A DNA stretch of 64,000 nucleotides, from positions 1,178,001 to 1,242,000 of the forward strand of contig NZ_AFEJ02000002.1 in assembly GCF_000238775.2 (NCBI RefSeq), read 5' to 3'. The first letter of the stretch is position 1. Each line of letters begins with the position of its first letter. Under the pieces are notes generated by a model. The model was not told where the DNA came from. It searched no databases and was given only the letters and a program-made list of their open reading frames with translations. Positions 45,824 to 54,867 of the stretch are shown one piece after another. The stretch comes from Acaryochloris sp. CCMEE 5410. Lineage in GTDB: Bacteria; Cyanobacteriota; Cyanobacteriia; Thermosynechococcales; Thermosynechococcaceae. The position numbers were made by a program, and so were the translations under genes.

Positions 45824-46094
45824 TGTTAAATAATTTCCTCCTCTGTTATCGGTGCCACCGTAACTTTATTATCAAACTTAATATCAAAAATACTATCAGA
45901 CCTCGCCTCTTGCTGTCTGTGGTTTCCAGTTTTTCGTCCGTTTTCTGACCGATCAATTTCCGCTTTAGAGTTTCGTCACTCAAGGGATAGGCGATTTTCA
46001 CCTATTCTCAGAGGTTCCACACTTTTCGAAGCGATGACTCTAGAACCGTAGAGCCAAAGTGTAAAGTAATATTAAGTTAAAGGTATTTCGTTAC

Positions 46095-46106
46095 TTCGTT
46101 AACGAA
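46095..46106. promoter_or_regulatory. 12-bp palindrome upstream of pcb
   Basis: TTCGTTAACGAA is a perfect palindrome about 270 bp upstream of the leftward pcb start. A similar TTCGTTAC lies just before it (46088-46095). It may be a protein-binding site but could be coincidence. Confidence 0.25.
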
Positions 46107-46288
46107 TAGTTGAAGTAGTGATTTTATGACTGATTTGTCAGGCAGTGCTTGAAAAATGCGACTCGCGCTGTGGCACTCTACACTAGCTCTCTGTTTCAAG
46201 TTGACTTTAGAAAAACACAACTGTCAGACTAAACGTTGACAGAAGCTCAGAGTTTCGCTAGGTTAGAAATCGTCAAAAAAGCGTACAG

Positions 46289-46361
46289 GCCCCCATCGTC
46301 TAGAGGCCTAGGACACCTCCCTTTCACGGAGGCGACAGGGATTCGAATTCCCTTGGGGGTA
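46289..46361 (+). tRNA. trnE: tRNA-Glu (anticodon TTC)
   Basis: The 73-nt gene has acceptor GCCCCCA/TGGGGGT with terminal G-U, anticodon stem CCTCC/GGAGG with loop CTTTCAC and T arm GGGATTCGAATTCCC. In cyanobacteria tRNA-Glu also supplies glutamyl-tRNA for tetrapyrrole and thus chlorophyll synthesis. CCA is not encoded. Confidence 0.97.
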
Positions 46362-46364
46362 TTC

Positions 46365-46416
46365 ATAAAAATATTTAGCGGCTCTCTGATATCAAGGAGC
46401 CGCTAAATATTTTTAT
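46365..46416 (+). terminator. strong intrinsic terminator of tRNA-Glu
   Basis: ATAAAAATATTTAGCGGCTC (46365-46384) and its exact 20-bp complement (46397-46416) form a perfect stem with a 12-nt loop. The T-rich 3' half supplies the U-tract. It starts four bases after the tRNA. Confidence 0.93.
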
Positions 46417-46678
46417 ACCTTGTCTAGCCCTGTCATCCCTGAGTGCTAAATGAGTTCGGGGGATTTCTTCATCTACCATGGTTGATAACCACGGTAGCAG
46501 TCAGGTTCTCCATGAAATTTGTAGAAACTAACGCAAAACTGTTGTTACATTAATAGACGGGGAAGTCTGCAAAAGAATTATTCTTCGCACTATTTGATAT
46601 CCTCCCAGATGCTGTTCAGTAATTAGCTGCAAGCATTTCAGTTCATTAAACTAGCAAACATTGAGGGCCCTTTCTGCA

Positions 46679-47377
46679 ATGCAGGACCAACAGATAATTA
46701 ATCCAATTTCTCAATCTCAGATCCCTCAAGAGCTGTCTGAGAATGTGATTTTGTCTTCCGTGAGTGATCTCTACGATTGGGCAAGACTCTCTAGCCTTTG
46801 GCCCTTAATGTATGGAACTGCTTGCTGCTTTATTGAAATTGCAGCCATGATCGGCTCCCGATTTGATTTTGATCGCTTTGGCCTGGTTCCTCGTTCTAGC
46901 CCACGTCAGGCGGACTTAATCATTACGGCCGGAACCGTAACCATGAAAATGGCCCCTGCTCTTGTTCGCCTCTACGAGCAAATGCCCGATCCGAAATATG
47001 TGATTGCGATGGGTGCCTGCACCATCACAGGCGGTATGTTCAGCAGTGACTCTACAACTGCAGTACGCGGGGTTGACAAGCTGATTCCTGTTGATGTCTA
47101 TTTGCCTGGCTGCCCGCCTCGTCCTGAAGCAGTGATGGATGCCATTGTTAAGTTGCGCAAAAAGATCGCCAATGAGGATGTGCGTGAGCGGGGCAATTTA
47201 ATGCAGACCCATCGCTATTACAGCACAACCCATCAGATGAAAGTGGTCCCCCCCATTCACACGGGTGTCTATCTGGAGGCTGCTGCGCGTAAATCTCCTG
47301 CGGCTGCTTTAGGTGCGGGTGTGGGTGAAGATATGACACCTGCATTGGTGGCTGAAGCTGAGAAGGAAGAAGCCTAA
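46679..47377 (+). CDS. ndhK: NAD(P)H-quinone oxidoreductase subunit K
   Basis: The 232-residue protein carries the cluster N2 ligands: [18 protein letters not shown] and LPGCPPRP. It matches NdhK/NuoB. In most cyanobacteria ndhC-ndhK-ndhJ form one operon; here neither neighbour is present: a gene-free stretch of more than 250 bp lies upstream and pheS follows. The 30 C-terminal residues are Ala/Gly/Glu rich. ATG at 46679 was chosen over a TTG 18 bases upstream. Confidence 0.95.
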   Translation: MQDQQIINPISQSQIPQELSENVILSSVSDLYDWARLSSLWPLMYGTACCFIEIAAMIGSRFDFDRFGLVPRSSPRQADLIITAGTVTMKMAPALVRLYEQMPDPKYVIAMGACTITGGMFSSDSTTAVRGVDKLIPVDVYLPGCPPRPEAVMDAIVKLRKKIANEDVRERGNLMQTHRYYSTTHQMKVVPPIHTGVYLEAAARKSPAAALGAGVGEDMTPALVAEAEKEEA

Positions 47378-47466
47378 TTACTTCCTCCTTGTGGGTAGTG
47401 CTTTTCTGAATCTTCCATCCATGCTGATCCCAATGCGGATCAGCAATTCTATTTCAACGAAACGTC

Positions 47467-48459
47467 ATGACCAGTGATCTGGAAACTCAGTTGCAACAGC
47501 TTCAAACAGAGGCTGCTGCAGCTATAACCACTGCGGATACCCTAGATGCCTTAGAAACACTGCGGGTGAGCTATTTGGGTAAAAAAGGCCAGCTGTCTCA
47601 GATCCTTAAGGGAATGGGCAAGCTGGATGCGTCGGAGCGTCCCAAGATTGGGGGATTAGCTAACCAGGTCAAGGAAGCGCTGCAACAGGGGTTAGAACAA
47701 AAAAAATCGGATCTCAATCAGGCTGCTATTGCTGCTCAACTGACTGCAGAGACTCTGGATGTGACTATGCCTGGGACCTACGTTCCTCAAGGGCATATTC
47801 ACCCCCTGAATAGCACCATCGATAAAGCCTTAGATATCTTTGTGGGCTTGGGGTATACCATTGCCCAAGGGCCTGAGATGGAAACGGACTACTACAACTT
47901 TGAAGCCCTAAATACCCCGCCTGATCACCCAGCACGGGATATGCAAGATACGTTTTATCTCCCGGATGGTAATCTGCTCCGCACCCATACTTCTGCGGTT
48001 CAGATTCATTACATGGAAGACCACGAACCACCCATTCGGATTGCAGCCCCTGGGCGCTGTTACCGTCGGGATACTGAAGATGCCACCCACGCTGCTGTAT
48101 TCCACCAGATTGAGATTTTAGCAGTGGATAAGGGGCTGACCTTTACGGATCTCAAAGGCACGATCAAAGTTTTTATTGAGCAAATGTTTGGTGAGGTGCC
48201 CATCCGGTTTCGAGCGAGCTATTTTCCTTTTACTGAACCCTCTGCTGAGGTGGATGTGCAGTGGAAGGGCCGATGGCTTGAGGTCTTGGGTTGCGGCATG
48301 GTCGATCCCAATGTCCTCAAAAACGTGGGCTATGATCCAGAGGTCTATACTGGGTTTGCTGCAGGCTTCGGGGTGGAGCGATTTGCGATGGTCCTTCACC
48401 AGATTGATGATATTCGACGGTTATATACCAGTGATTTGCGTTTCTTGCGTCAATTTTAG
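47467..48459 (+). CDS. pheS: phenylalanine-tRNA ligase alpha subunit
   Basis: The 330-residue protein has the N-terminal coiled coil binding tRNA (residues 1-85), followed by the class II core: [38 protein letters not shown] (motif 1 region), [12 protein letters not shown] (motif 2) and [18 protein letters not shown] (motif 3). It charges tRNA-Phe with PheT, which is elsewhere. Confidence 0.97.
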   Translation: MTSDLETQLQQLQTEAAAAITTADTLDALETLRVSYLGKKGQLSQILKGMGKLDASERPKIGGLANQVKEALQQGLEQKKSDLNQAAIAAQLTAETLDVTMPGTYVPQGHIHPLNSTIDKALDIFVGLGYTIAQGPEMETDYYNFEALNTPPDHPARDMQDTFYLPDGNLLRTHTSAVQIHYMEDHEPPIRIAAPGRCYRRDTEDATHAAVFHQIEILAVDKGLTFTDLKGTIKVFIEQMFGEVPIRFRASYFPFTEPSAEVDVQWKGRWLEVLGCGMVDPNVLKNVGYDPEVYTGFAAGFGVERFAMVLHQIDDIRRLYTSDLRFLRQF

Positions 48460-48544
48460 GTATGGCTTCTCGGGCTTGATCCTAGATTGAGGGTGGGACG
48501 GCTAGAATCTAGGTAGCGGATGTCTTTTCTATGAGGATACTGGA

Positions 48545-49330
48545 GTGCGATCGCATCCCTCCTTGAAACCATTAGATCCAGATCATCCCTCGGCTCCCCC
48601 TTGGCCCACCATGTACGATCTGCCGAGTGAGTATCCCGAGGAGCTGGGTTTGCCGGACGAATTTCATGATTTACAGCCTCAGCTTCTGAGTGCTACCTTC
48701 CGGCTGTCGGATGTAGCGCGGGATCAGATTTTTACCGGTACAGATCTCAATGTTTACTATGACTTGCAACATCCCCTCTGGCATAAGCGACCGGACTGGT
48801 TTGCCGCAGTGGGCGTTCCCCGCTTTTACAATCAAACGGAACTGCGCTTAAGCTATGTGGTCTGGGACGAGGGCGTCGCGCCTGCGGTGGTGGTGGAGTT
48901 GTTGTCTCCAGGAACGGAAAAGGAAGATCTTGGACAAACCACAGCTGCCGAGGGTCAACCGCCCACGAAATGGCAGGTGTATGAACAGATCTTGAAAATT
49001 CCTTACTACATAATTTATGACCGCTACAGTGGCAAATTACAGGGATATCAATGGCTTGAGGGTCACTATCAGTCCCTAGACATTCAAAACAAGTGCATAC
49101 ATCTGCCCCAGTTGAGCTTAAGTCTGGGGCTGTGGCAGGGAGATTATGATGGCATTTATTGGGAATGGTTGCGCTGGCTGGATACAGATCACCAATGGAT
49201 TCCGACTCCCCTAGAGCAAGCTCAGCAGCAGCTCGGTCAAACAGAACAGCAGCTAGAACAAGCCGAGACCAAGGCTGCCCGGTTGGCAGAACAACTACGA
49301 GCATTGGGGATTGACCCCGATCAAATTTAG
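48545..49330 (+). CDS. Uma2 family endonuclease (DUF820)
   Basis: The 261-residue protein has the PD-(D/E)xK-type fold of Uma2/DUF820 (DLNVYYDLQHPLWHKRPDWFAAVGVPRF, VVVELLSPGTEKEDLG, KIPYYIIYDRYSGKLQGY) and a C-terminal Gln/Glu-rich coiled coil (LEQAQQQLGQTEQQLEQAE). Cyanobacteria carry many copies; function is unproven. Translation begins at GTG 48545; ATG at 48611 is possible. dus starts 16 bp after the stop. Confidence 0.9.
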   Translation: MRSHPSLKPLDPDHPSAPPWPTMYDLPSEYPEELGLPDEFHDLQPQLLSATFRLSDVARDQIFTGTDLNVYYDLQHPLWHKRPDWFAAVGVPRFYNQTELRLSYVVWDEGVAPAVVVELLSPGTEKEDLGQTTAAEGQPPTKWQVYEQILKIPYYIIYDRYSGKLQGYQWLEGHYQSLDIQNKCIHLPQLSLSLGLWQGDYDGIYWEWLRWLDTDHQWIPTPLEQAQQQLGQTEQQLEQAETKAARLAEQLRALGIDPDQI

Positions 49331-49345
49331 CTGTTTTTTGTTTTT

Positions 49346-50398
49346 ATGATAGTTGCGCCACCAATTGATCAAGCCATTCCCCACCTAAGAGCAGACAACC
49401 TAAGAGCTGACCTCTCTACCCCCCTTCAGATCGGTCCCTTTGCTGTAAATAGTCGGGTGTTGCAATCGCCCTTATCGGGGGTTACGGATTTGGTCTTTCG
49501 ACGGTTGGTGCGACGATATGCCCCCGAATCAATGCTCTATACGGAAATGGTCCACGCTAGCCAGGTCTGCCATGCCCGTGAACTCTCCAAAGTCATGGAT
49601 GTGGATTTGGATGAGCAGCCGATCAGCGTACAGCTGTTTGATTGCCGTCCTCATTTTCTAGCAGAAGCCGCCCAAATGGCAGTCCAGGAAGGTGCAGACA
49701 CCATTGATTTAAATATGGGTTGCCCCGTCAATAAGATCACCAAGAAAGGCGGTGGATCTTCGCTGTTGCGGGCTCCAGAAACGGCTGAAGCCATTGTTCG
49801 AGCAGTGGTGGCAGCGGTTGATGTGCCTGTGACAGTCAAGACCCGCATTGGCTGGAAAGATGACGAAATCAATATCCTGGAGTTTGCTCAACGGATGCAG
49901 GATGCAGGGGCAAAAATGATTACGGTGCATGGGCGCACCCGAGCCCAGGGATACAATGGCCCCGCTCAGTGGCAGTGGATTAAACAGGTCAAAGAGAAGT
50001 TGTCGATTCCAGTGATTGCCAACGGCGATATTGTCTCTGTTGAGTCGGCGATGGCCTGTTTGGAAATGACTGGGGCAGATGGGGTCATGTGTTCGCGCGG
50101 GACCTTGGGGTATCCCTATTTGGTGGGAGAAATTGATTATTTCTTAAAAACTGGACAGCAAAAAGACCCGCCCACCATTATTGAGCGATTGCAATGTGCA
50201 CGGGAGCATTTGCAAGGGTTATGGGAGTACAAAGGCATCAAAGGGATTCATCAAGCCCGTAAGCATATGACTTGGTATGTGAAGGGGTTTGTTGGTGCGG
50301 CTGAATTACGAGATCGCCTCTGCCGGATCAATAGCGTCGAAGAAGGTCTAGATTTATTGGACCAAACCATAGACGGTAATCCCACCCCGCAGACTTAA
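49346..50398 (+). CDS. dus: tRNA-dihydrouridine synthase
   Basis: The 350-residue flavoenzyme reduces uridine in the D-loop of tRNA. It shows SPLSGVTDLVFR, the catalytic Cys in DLNMGCPVNKITKKGGGSSLL, VKTRIGW, TVHGRTRAQGYNGPA and IPVIANGDI. The pattern is that of the DusB-like family. Its start is 16 bp after the Uma2 stop, suggesting shared transcription. Confidence 0.95.
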   Translation: MIVAPPIDQAIPHLRADNLRADLSTPLQIGPFAVNSRVLQSPLSGVTDLVFRRLVRRYAPESMLYTEMVHASQVCHARELSKVMDVDLDEQPISVQLFDCRPHFLAEAAQMAVQEGADTIDLNMGCPVNKITKKGGGSSLLRAPETAEAIVRAVVAAVDVPVTVKTRIGWKDDEINILEFAQRMQDAGAKMITVHGRTRAQGYNGPAQWQWIKQVKEKLSIPVIANGDIVSVESAMACLEMTGADGVMCSRGTLGYPYLVGEIDYFLKTGQQKDPPTIIERLQCAREHLQGLWEYKGIKGIHQARKHMTWYVKGFVGAAELRDRLCRINSVEEGLDLLDQTIDGNPTPQT

Positions 50399-50505
50399 CC
50401 CAGTTCCCTACAATGTAGAAATGGACTGCTCCATCGATGTAGCTCCATTTCTCATGAGTAACTATGGGATTGACCTAGAATCTTTGATCAAACATACAGA
50501 ACATT

Positions 50506-52617
50506 ATGAGCAACGACACCCCCATCGCCGCCCAGGATAATCCCCTCCTCCTCTGTGAAGGCTTACCCCCTTTTGACCAAATTGAGGCGGAGCACGTGCT
50601 ACCTGCCATCACCCAGTTATTAGCTGAGCTAGAGCAAGACTTACAAACCCTGGAAGCAGAGGTCCAACCCACTTGGACGGGATTGGTGGAGCCTTTAGAA
50701 CAGCTCGGAGACCGATTGAGCTGGAGCTGGGGTATTATCGGGCATTTGATGGGAGTCAAGAATTCTCCAGAGTTACGGGAAGCCTATGAAGCAGGCCAAC
50801 CCAAGGTAGTGGAATTTATTAACCGCTTGAGTCAGAGTCGTCCCATTTACAATGCCTATAAGCAGCTTCAACAGAGTCCAGACTGGTCTCAGCTTGATCC
50901 CGCCCAGCAGCGCATCGTGGAGAGTGCCATTCGGGATGCAGAGCTGTCAGGAGTGGGTCTCACTGGAGAAGCAAAAGAGCGGTTCAATCAAATTCAGCTA
51001 GAACTAGCGAATCTCTCGACTCAGTTCTCCAACCATGTCTTAGATGCCACCAAGGCCTTCAATATCTTATTGACCAATCCCAAGGAAGTCGCAGGCTTGC
51101 CGCCGAGTTTATTAAGTCTGGCAGCTCAGGCAGCCCGAGCCGTAGGGGAGAAAGACTCAACACCCGAACATGGTCCCTGGTTGATGACCCTCGATATTCC
51201 CTGTTTTGGCCCTTTTATGCAACATAGCCAGCGCCGTGACTTACGAGAAAAGCTCTATCGCGCCTATATTAGTCGGGCCTCTGCAGGGGAATTTGATAAC
51301 ACCGACATTATTGACCGGATTCTGGAGCTGCGGAAAGAAGAAGCCAAGCTGCTCGGCTTCGAGACCTATGCGGAAGCGAGTCTCGCCAGCAAAATGGCCC
51401 CCACGGTGTCTGCCGTTGAAACCTTACAGGAGCAGCTTCGACAAGCCAGTTTCGATCAAGCCACTGCAGAACTCGACACCCTGAAAACCTTTGCCCAGGA
51501 ACAGGGATCTGAGGAAGACAGCGATCTAAAACATTGGGATATCAGTTTCTGGGCCGAACGCCAGCGGGAAGCCAAGTTTGATATTACCGATGAGCAACTG
51601 CGCCCCTATTTCCCCTTGCCCCAGGTCTTAGATGGCTTATTTAATCTAATCAATCGTCTATTTGGGGTGACGGTGACCGCCGCCGATGGCCAAGCACCGG
51701 TTTGGCAGGAAGATGTGCGCTATTTTCAAGTGGCCAATGAACAGGGAGAACCCATTGCCCATTTCTACTTGGATCCCTACTCTCGACCTGCAGAGAAGCG
51801 GGGCGGGGCCTGGATGGATGAATGTTTGGGTCGTGCCCAGTTCCGTCGGGGCGATACGGTTAAGACTCGCTTACCCGTCGCCTACCTGATTTGCAATCAG
51901 ACCCCCCCGGTAGATGGTAAACCCAGTTTAATGACCTTCCGAGAGGTGGAAACCCTCTTCCATGAGTTCGGCCATGGGTTGCAGCATATGCTCACCCAGG
52001 TGGATTATGCCGGGGCAGCAGGCATCAACAATGTGGAATGGGATGCCGTCGAACTGCCCAGCCAATTTATGGAAAATTGGTGCTACGACCGCCAAACCCT
52101 GATGGGGATGGCCAAGCATTATGAGACAGGGGAGTCATTGCCAGAAGAGTATTACCAGAAGCTATTGGCGGCTCGCACCTATATGAGCGGCAGCGCGATG
52201 CTGCGGCAGCTCCACTTTGGCATGGTGGATATGGAATTGCATCATAACTATGAGCCTGGTGGTTCTGAGCAAGTGAAACAGGTGCGCGATCGCATCGCCA
52301 AAACCACCACTGTCCTACCCCCTCTACCCGAAGATTCTTTCCTCTGTTCCTTTGGTCACATTTTTGCCGGAGGATATTCCGCAGGATATTACAGCTACAA
52401 ATGGGCCGAAGTGCTCAGTGCCGACGCCTTTTCTGCCTTTGAAGAAGCTGGCCTCGAAAATGACGCCGCCATTCGAGAGACGGGCCGCCGCTTTCGCGAC
52501 ACCGTTTTAGCATTAGGCGGAAGTCAACATCCCATGGAGGTCTTTAAATCCTTTCGAGGGCGAGAACCCAGCACAGAAGCGTTGCTACGCCATAGTGGTC
52601 TCAAAGCTGAGGTCTAA
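50506..52617 (+). CDS. prlC: oligopeptidase A (M3 family)
   Basis: The 703-residue zinc peptidase has the [11 protein letters not shown] active-site motif, [22 protein letters not shown]-type segment including the third ligand Glu, and the C-terminal [20 protein letters not shown]. M3 peptidases degrade short peptides, including released signal peptides. Length matches E. coli PrlC. HIP1 octamer lies within the gene. Confidence 0.95.
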   Translation: [703 protein letters not shown]

Positions 52618-53066
52618 ATGTCGTGTGGTCAACTTCAATCGCGATTGCCCAACACAACATGCCTGGAAGTTGGCCACGCTAGCATTATCCGAATATTCGA
52701 TATCAGGGATAGGGGAAAGCCAAAGGAACATCAGGCACTCTCACTATCCCTATTTTTATTATCAATAAGGGATAAAATACTACAACTGCCAGAATAAACA
52801 GAAGTAAATGGCCAGGAAGCATTAAGATTTATTTAAGCTTTCCACCTCAGCTCTGCGAGACTCCCTCGATCAGGACTGAACAGCTTTACCAGACTATTCT
52901 GTGCCGTCGATTGATAGCGAAACCCCACGAGATACGAATATTATCTTGTCTCCCCCCTTAGACTTGAGGCCAGTTTCCCTGTCCTGTGACCTGGTACCAT
53001 CACTGTTGTCTTCTCCAAAGCTCCTGTGATGGGCCGTTTGAAAAACATACTGTTATTCCTTGGGAA
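52618..53066. other. intergenic region with no supported gene
   Basis: A weak hairpin TATCCCT/AGGGATA (52745-52751 and 52768-52774) could terminate prlC transcription. A 58-codon frame directly after prlC (52618 onward) has no protein-like features and was not called. Nothing else was seen. Confidence 0.35.
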
Positions 53067-54518
53067 ATGTCTCAGTGTCTTAATCCTGAGTGCTTGCACT
53101 CTAATGCCAGTGATAGTACAACCTGTCAACAATGTGGTTGGTCTCTACTCCTAGGCGGGCACTATCGTGCTCTTCACTCCCTGGGAACAGGGGGGTTTTC
53201 AAATACCTTTTCGGCAGTAGATGAGCACCGTTTGCAGTCCCCATGCGTGATCAAGCAGTTCATTCCTCCTCAACTTGATCCAAGCCGGGTCGAAAAATCA
53301 ATCGCTCTTTTTCGCCAAGAAGCATCGATATTAAAAGAACTGGGCAATCATCCTCAAATCCCTTCGTTATTGGCATTCCTAGAACAGGACGGACAGCTAT
53401 ATCTCATCCAAGAATTTATTGAAGGGCAAGATCTCTTTCAAGAAGCCATCGAAAAAGGCCCCTTTAGCGAACAACAGATCCAACAACTGTTTACAGAATT
53501 GCTGCCGATCTTGCAATTTATTCATGAACGACAAGTCGTCCACCGAGATATCAAACCTGGCAATATTCTTCGTCAAGAGAACGGATCCCTTGTATTAATT
53601 GACTTTGGGGGGTCCTTACAATTGGAAGGCTCGTTTCGCCCTGTCACTGGAACACCTGGCTATGCATCCCCAGAACAGCTCAAAGGCCAAGTCGAGGCAG
53701 CTAGCGACTTACATAGCTTGGCGGTCACCGCTATACGCCTCCTGACAGGCTATCTGGCCCAAGAAGACTCAGACCCTTTCGCCAATGCGCAGCAACGGCA
53801 CCAAGTCTGGCATCGCCTCAAGGTCAATGTTAGCCCTGAATTAACGCAAATCTTTGATAATCTTCTCCATCCAGACATTCAACAACGGTATCAGTCAGCC
53901 ACCGAAGTATGGCAAGCCCTCAGTCCCAACGCCAACCTTTCATCTACCCCTTCCCCTAGTCTTCAGACCCTGTCGTCTCCCCTTCAACCCAAAATGACGA
54001 CCTCGGCATCAATCCCTGACCTAAAAAGCGATGTAGGGGCAAATTACACCCATTTAAAAGACTTATTAACCCAGCAAAATTTCGCGGCTGCTGACCAAGA
54101 AACTTGGAATCTGATGCTAAAAATTGCGGGTATGACCACACAAGAGACCCTCAATATTCAGGTGGTTCAGAATTTTCCTCTCCAGGATCTAAAAACTTTA
54201 GATTCTTTGTGGACAGAGTATAGTGGCGGGCACTTTGGATTTTCAGCTCAAAGACAAATCTACCAACGACTCGGTGGTTCTCTAACGTTAGATTATGCCG
54301 TTTGGCAAACCTTTGGGAAGCAAGTCGGTTGGTTTAGTGAGGAGCAATGGCAGGACTATGCCAACTTAAAATTTACCCTCAGTGCACCGATCGGTCACCT
54401 GCCGGCTTGTTTTGCTGATCCCCTTAATCGTCAAGGGGTTGACCGGGGGGTTTGTGGATGGTGGCGCTTAGGATTTGTAACCCTTCTGCATCGTCTGGCA
54501 TCATCAGTTGATGAATGA
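53067..54518 (+). CDS. serine/threonine protein kinase with C-terminal GUN4 domain
   Basis: The 483-residue protein begins with a zinc-ribbon-like C-x4-C..C-x2-C element (CLNPECLHSNASDSTTCQQCG), followed by a complete kinase domain (about 30-295): LGTGGFSNTF, CVIKQF Lys, HRDIKPGN, IDFGGS and PGYASPE. After a Ser/Pro linker comes a GUN4 domain (YTHLKDLLTQQNFAAADQETWNLMLKIAG to the end, with ACFADPLNRQG). GUN4 binds porphyrins and stimulates Mg-chelatase; the fusion may couple tetrapyrrole level to phosphorylation. ATG at 53067 is chosen over the upstream frame starting at 52986. Confidence 0.93.
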   Translation: MSQCLNPECLHSNASDSTTCQQCGWSLLLGGHYRALHSLGTGGFSNTFSAVDEHRLQSPCVIKQFIPPQLDPSRVEKSIALFRQEASILKELGNHPQIPSLLAFLEQDGQLYLIQEFIEGQDLFQEAIEKGPFSEQQIQQLFTELLPILQFIHERQVVHRDIKPGNILRQENGSLVLIDFGGSLQLEGSFRPVTGTPGYASPEQLKGQVEAASDLHSLAVTAIRLLTGYLAQEDSDPFANAQQRHQVWHRLKVNVSPELTQIFDNLLHPDIQQRYQSATEVWQALSPNANLSSTPSPSLQTLSSPLQPKMTTSASIPDLKSDVGANYTHLKDLLTQQNFAAADQETWNLMLKIAGMTTQETLNIQVVQNFPLQDLKTLDSLWTEYSGGHFGFSAQRQIYQRLGGSLTLDYAVWQTFGKQVGWFSEEQWQDYANLKFTLSAPIGHLPACFADPLNRQGVDRGVCGWWRLGFVTLLHRLASSVDE

Positions 54519-54867
54519 ATTCTGCAGAATCTAGACCCTAAATACCTTGAGCGATTACCTCTCTGACATAAAAATTGATTCATTCAAGGATCGATTACTC
54601 GCTTCTTAGAACTGTTATTTACCGATGAAAGATAGTCCAACTTGGGGTTGGTTCAAGGGTGGCATTTTTACAATGGGTATCTCTTCGTTGCATATTATCT
54701 CTGAACATTGGAAAATCACTACAAGGTAAAATTCCACAACACATCTGACTCTTTGTTTTATAAACTGTTTCTACCTTATGAATTAAATAAACCCTTGAAA
54801 TCCAAATTTTGGGACGCTTCCTCTAACGGTTAATTCTTGGCTTACATATGAATGAGGCTATTTTGTG
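54519..54867. other. intergenic region upstream of chemoreceptor
   Basis: No gene was found. The region probably holds the promoter of the MCP-type photoreceptor operon. I saw no clear regulatory motif. Confidence 0.35.

Noticed and set aside
46473-46497. Hairpin CTACCATGGTT/AACCACGGTAG upstream of ndhK as a regulatory RNA
   Set aside because: It has an A-C mismatch on the ndhK strand, a 3-nt loop and no conserved context, so it is too weak to call.
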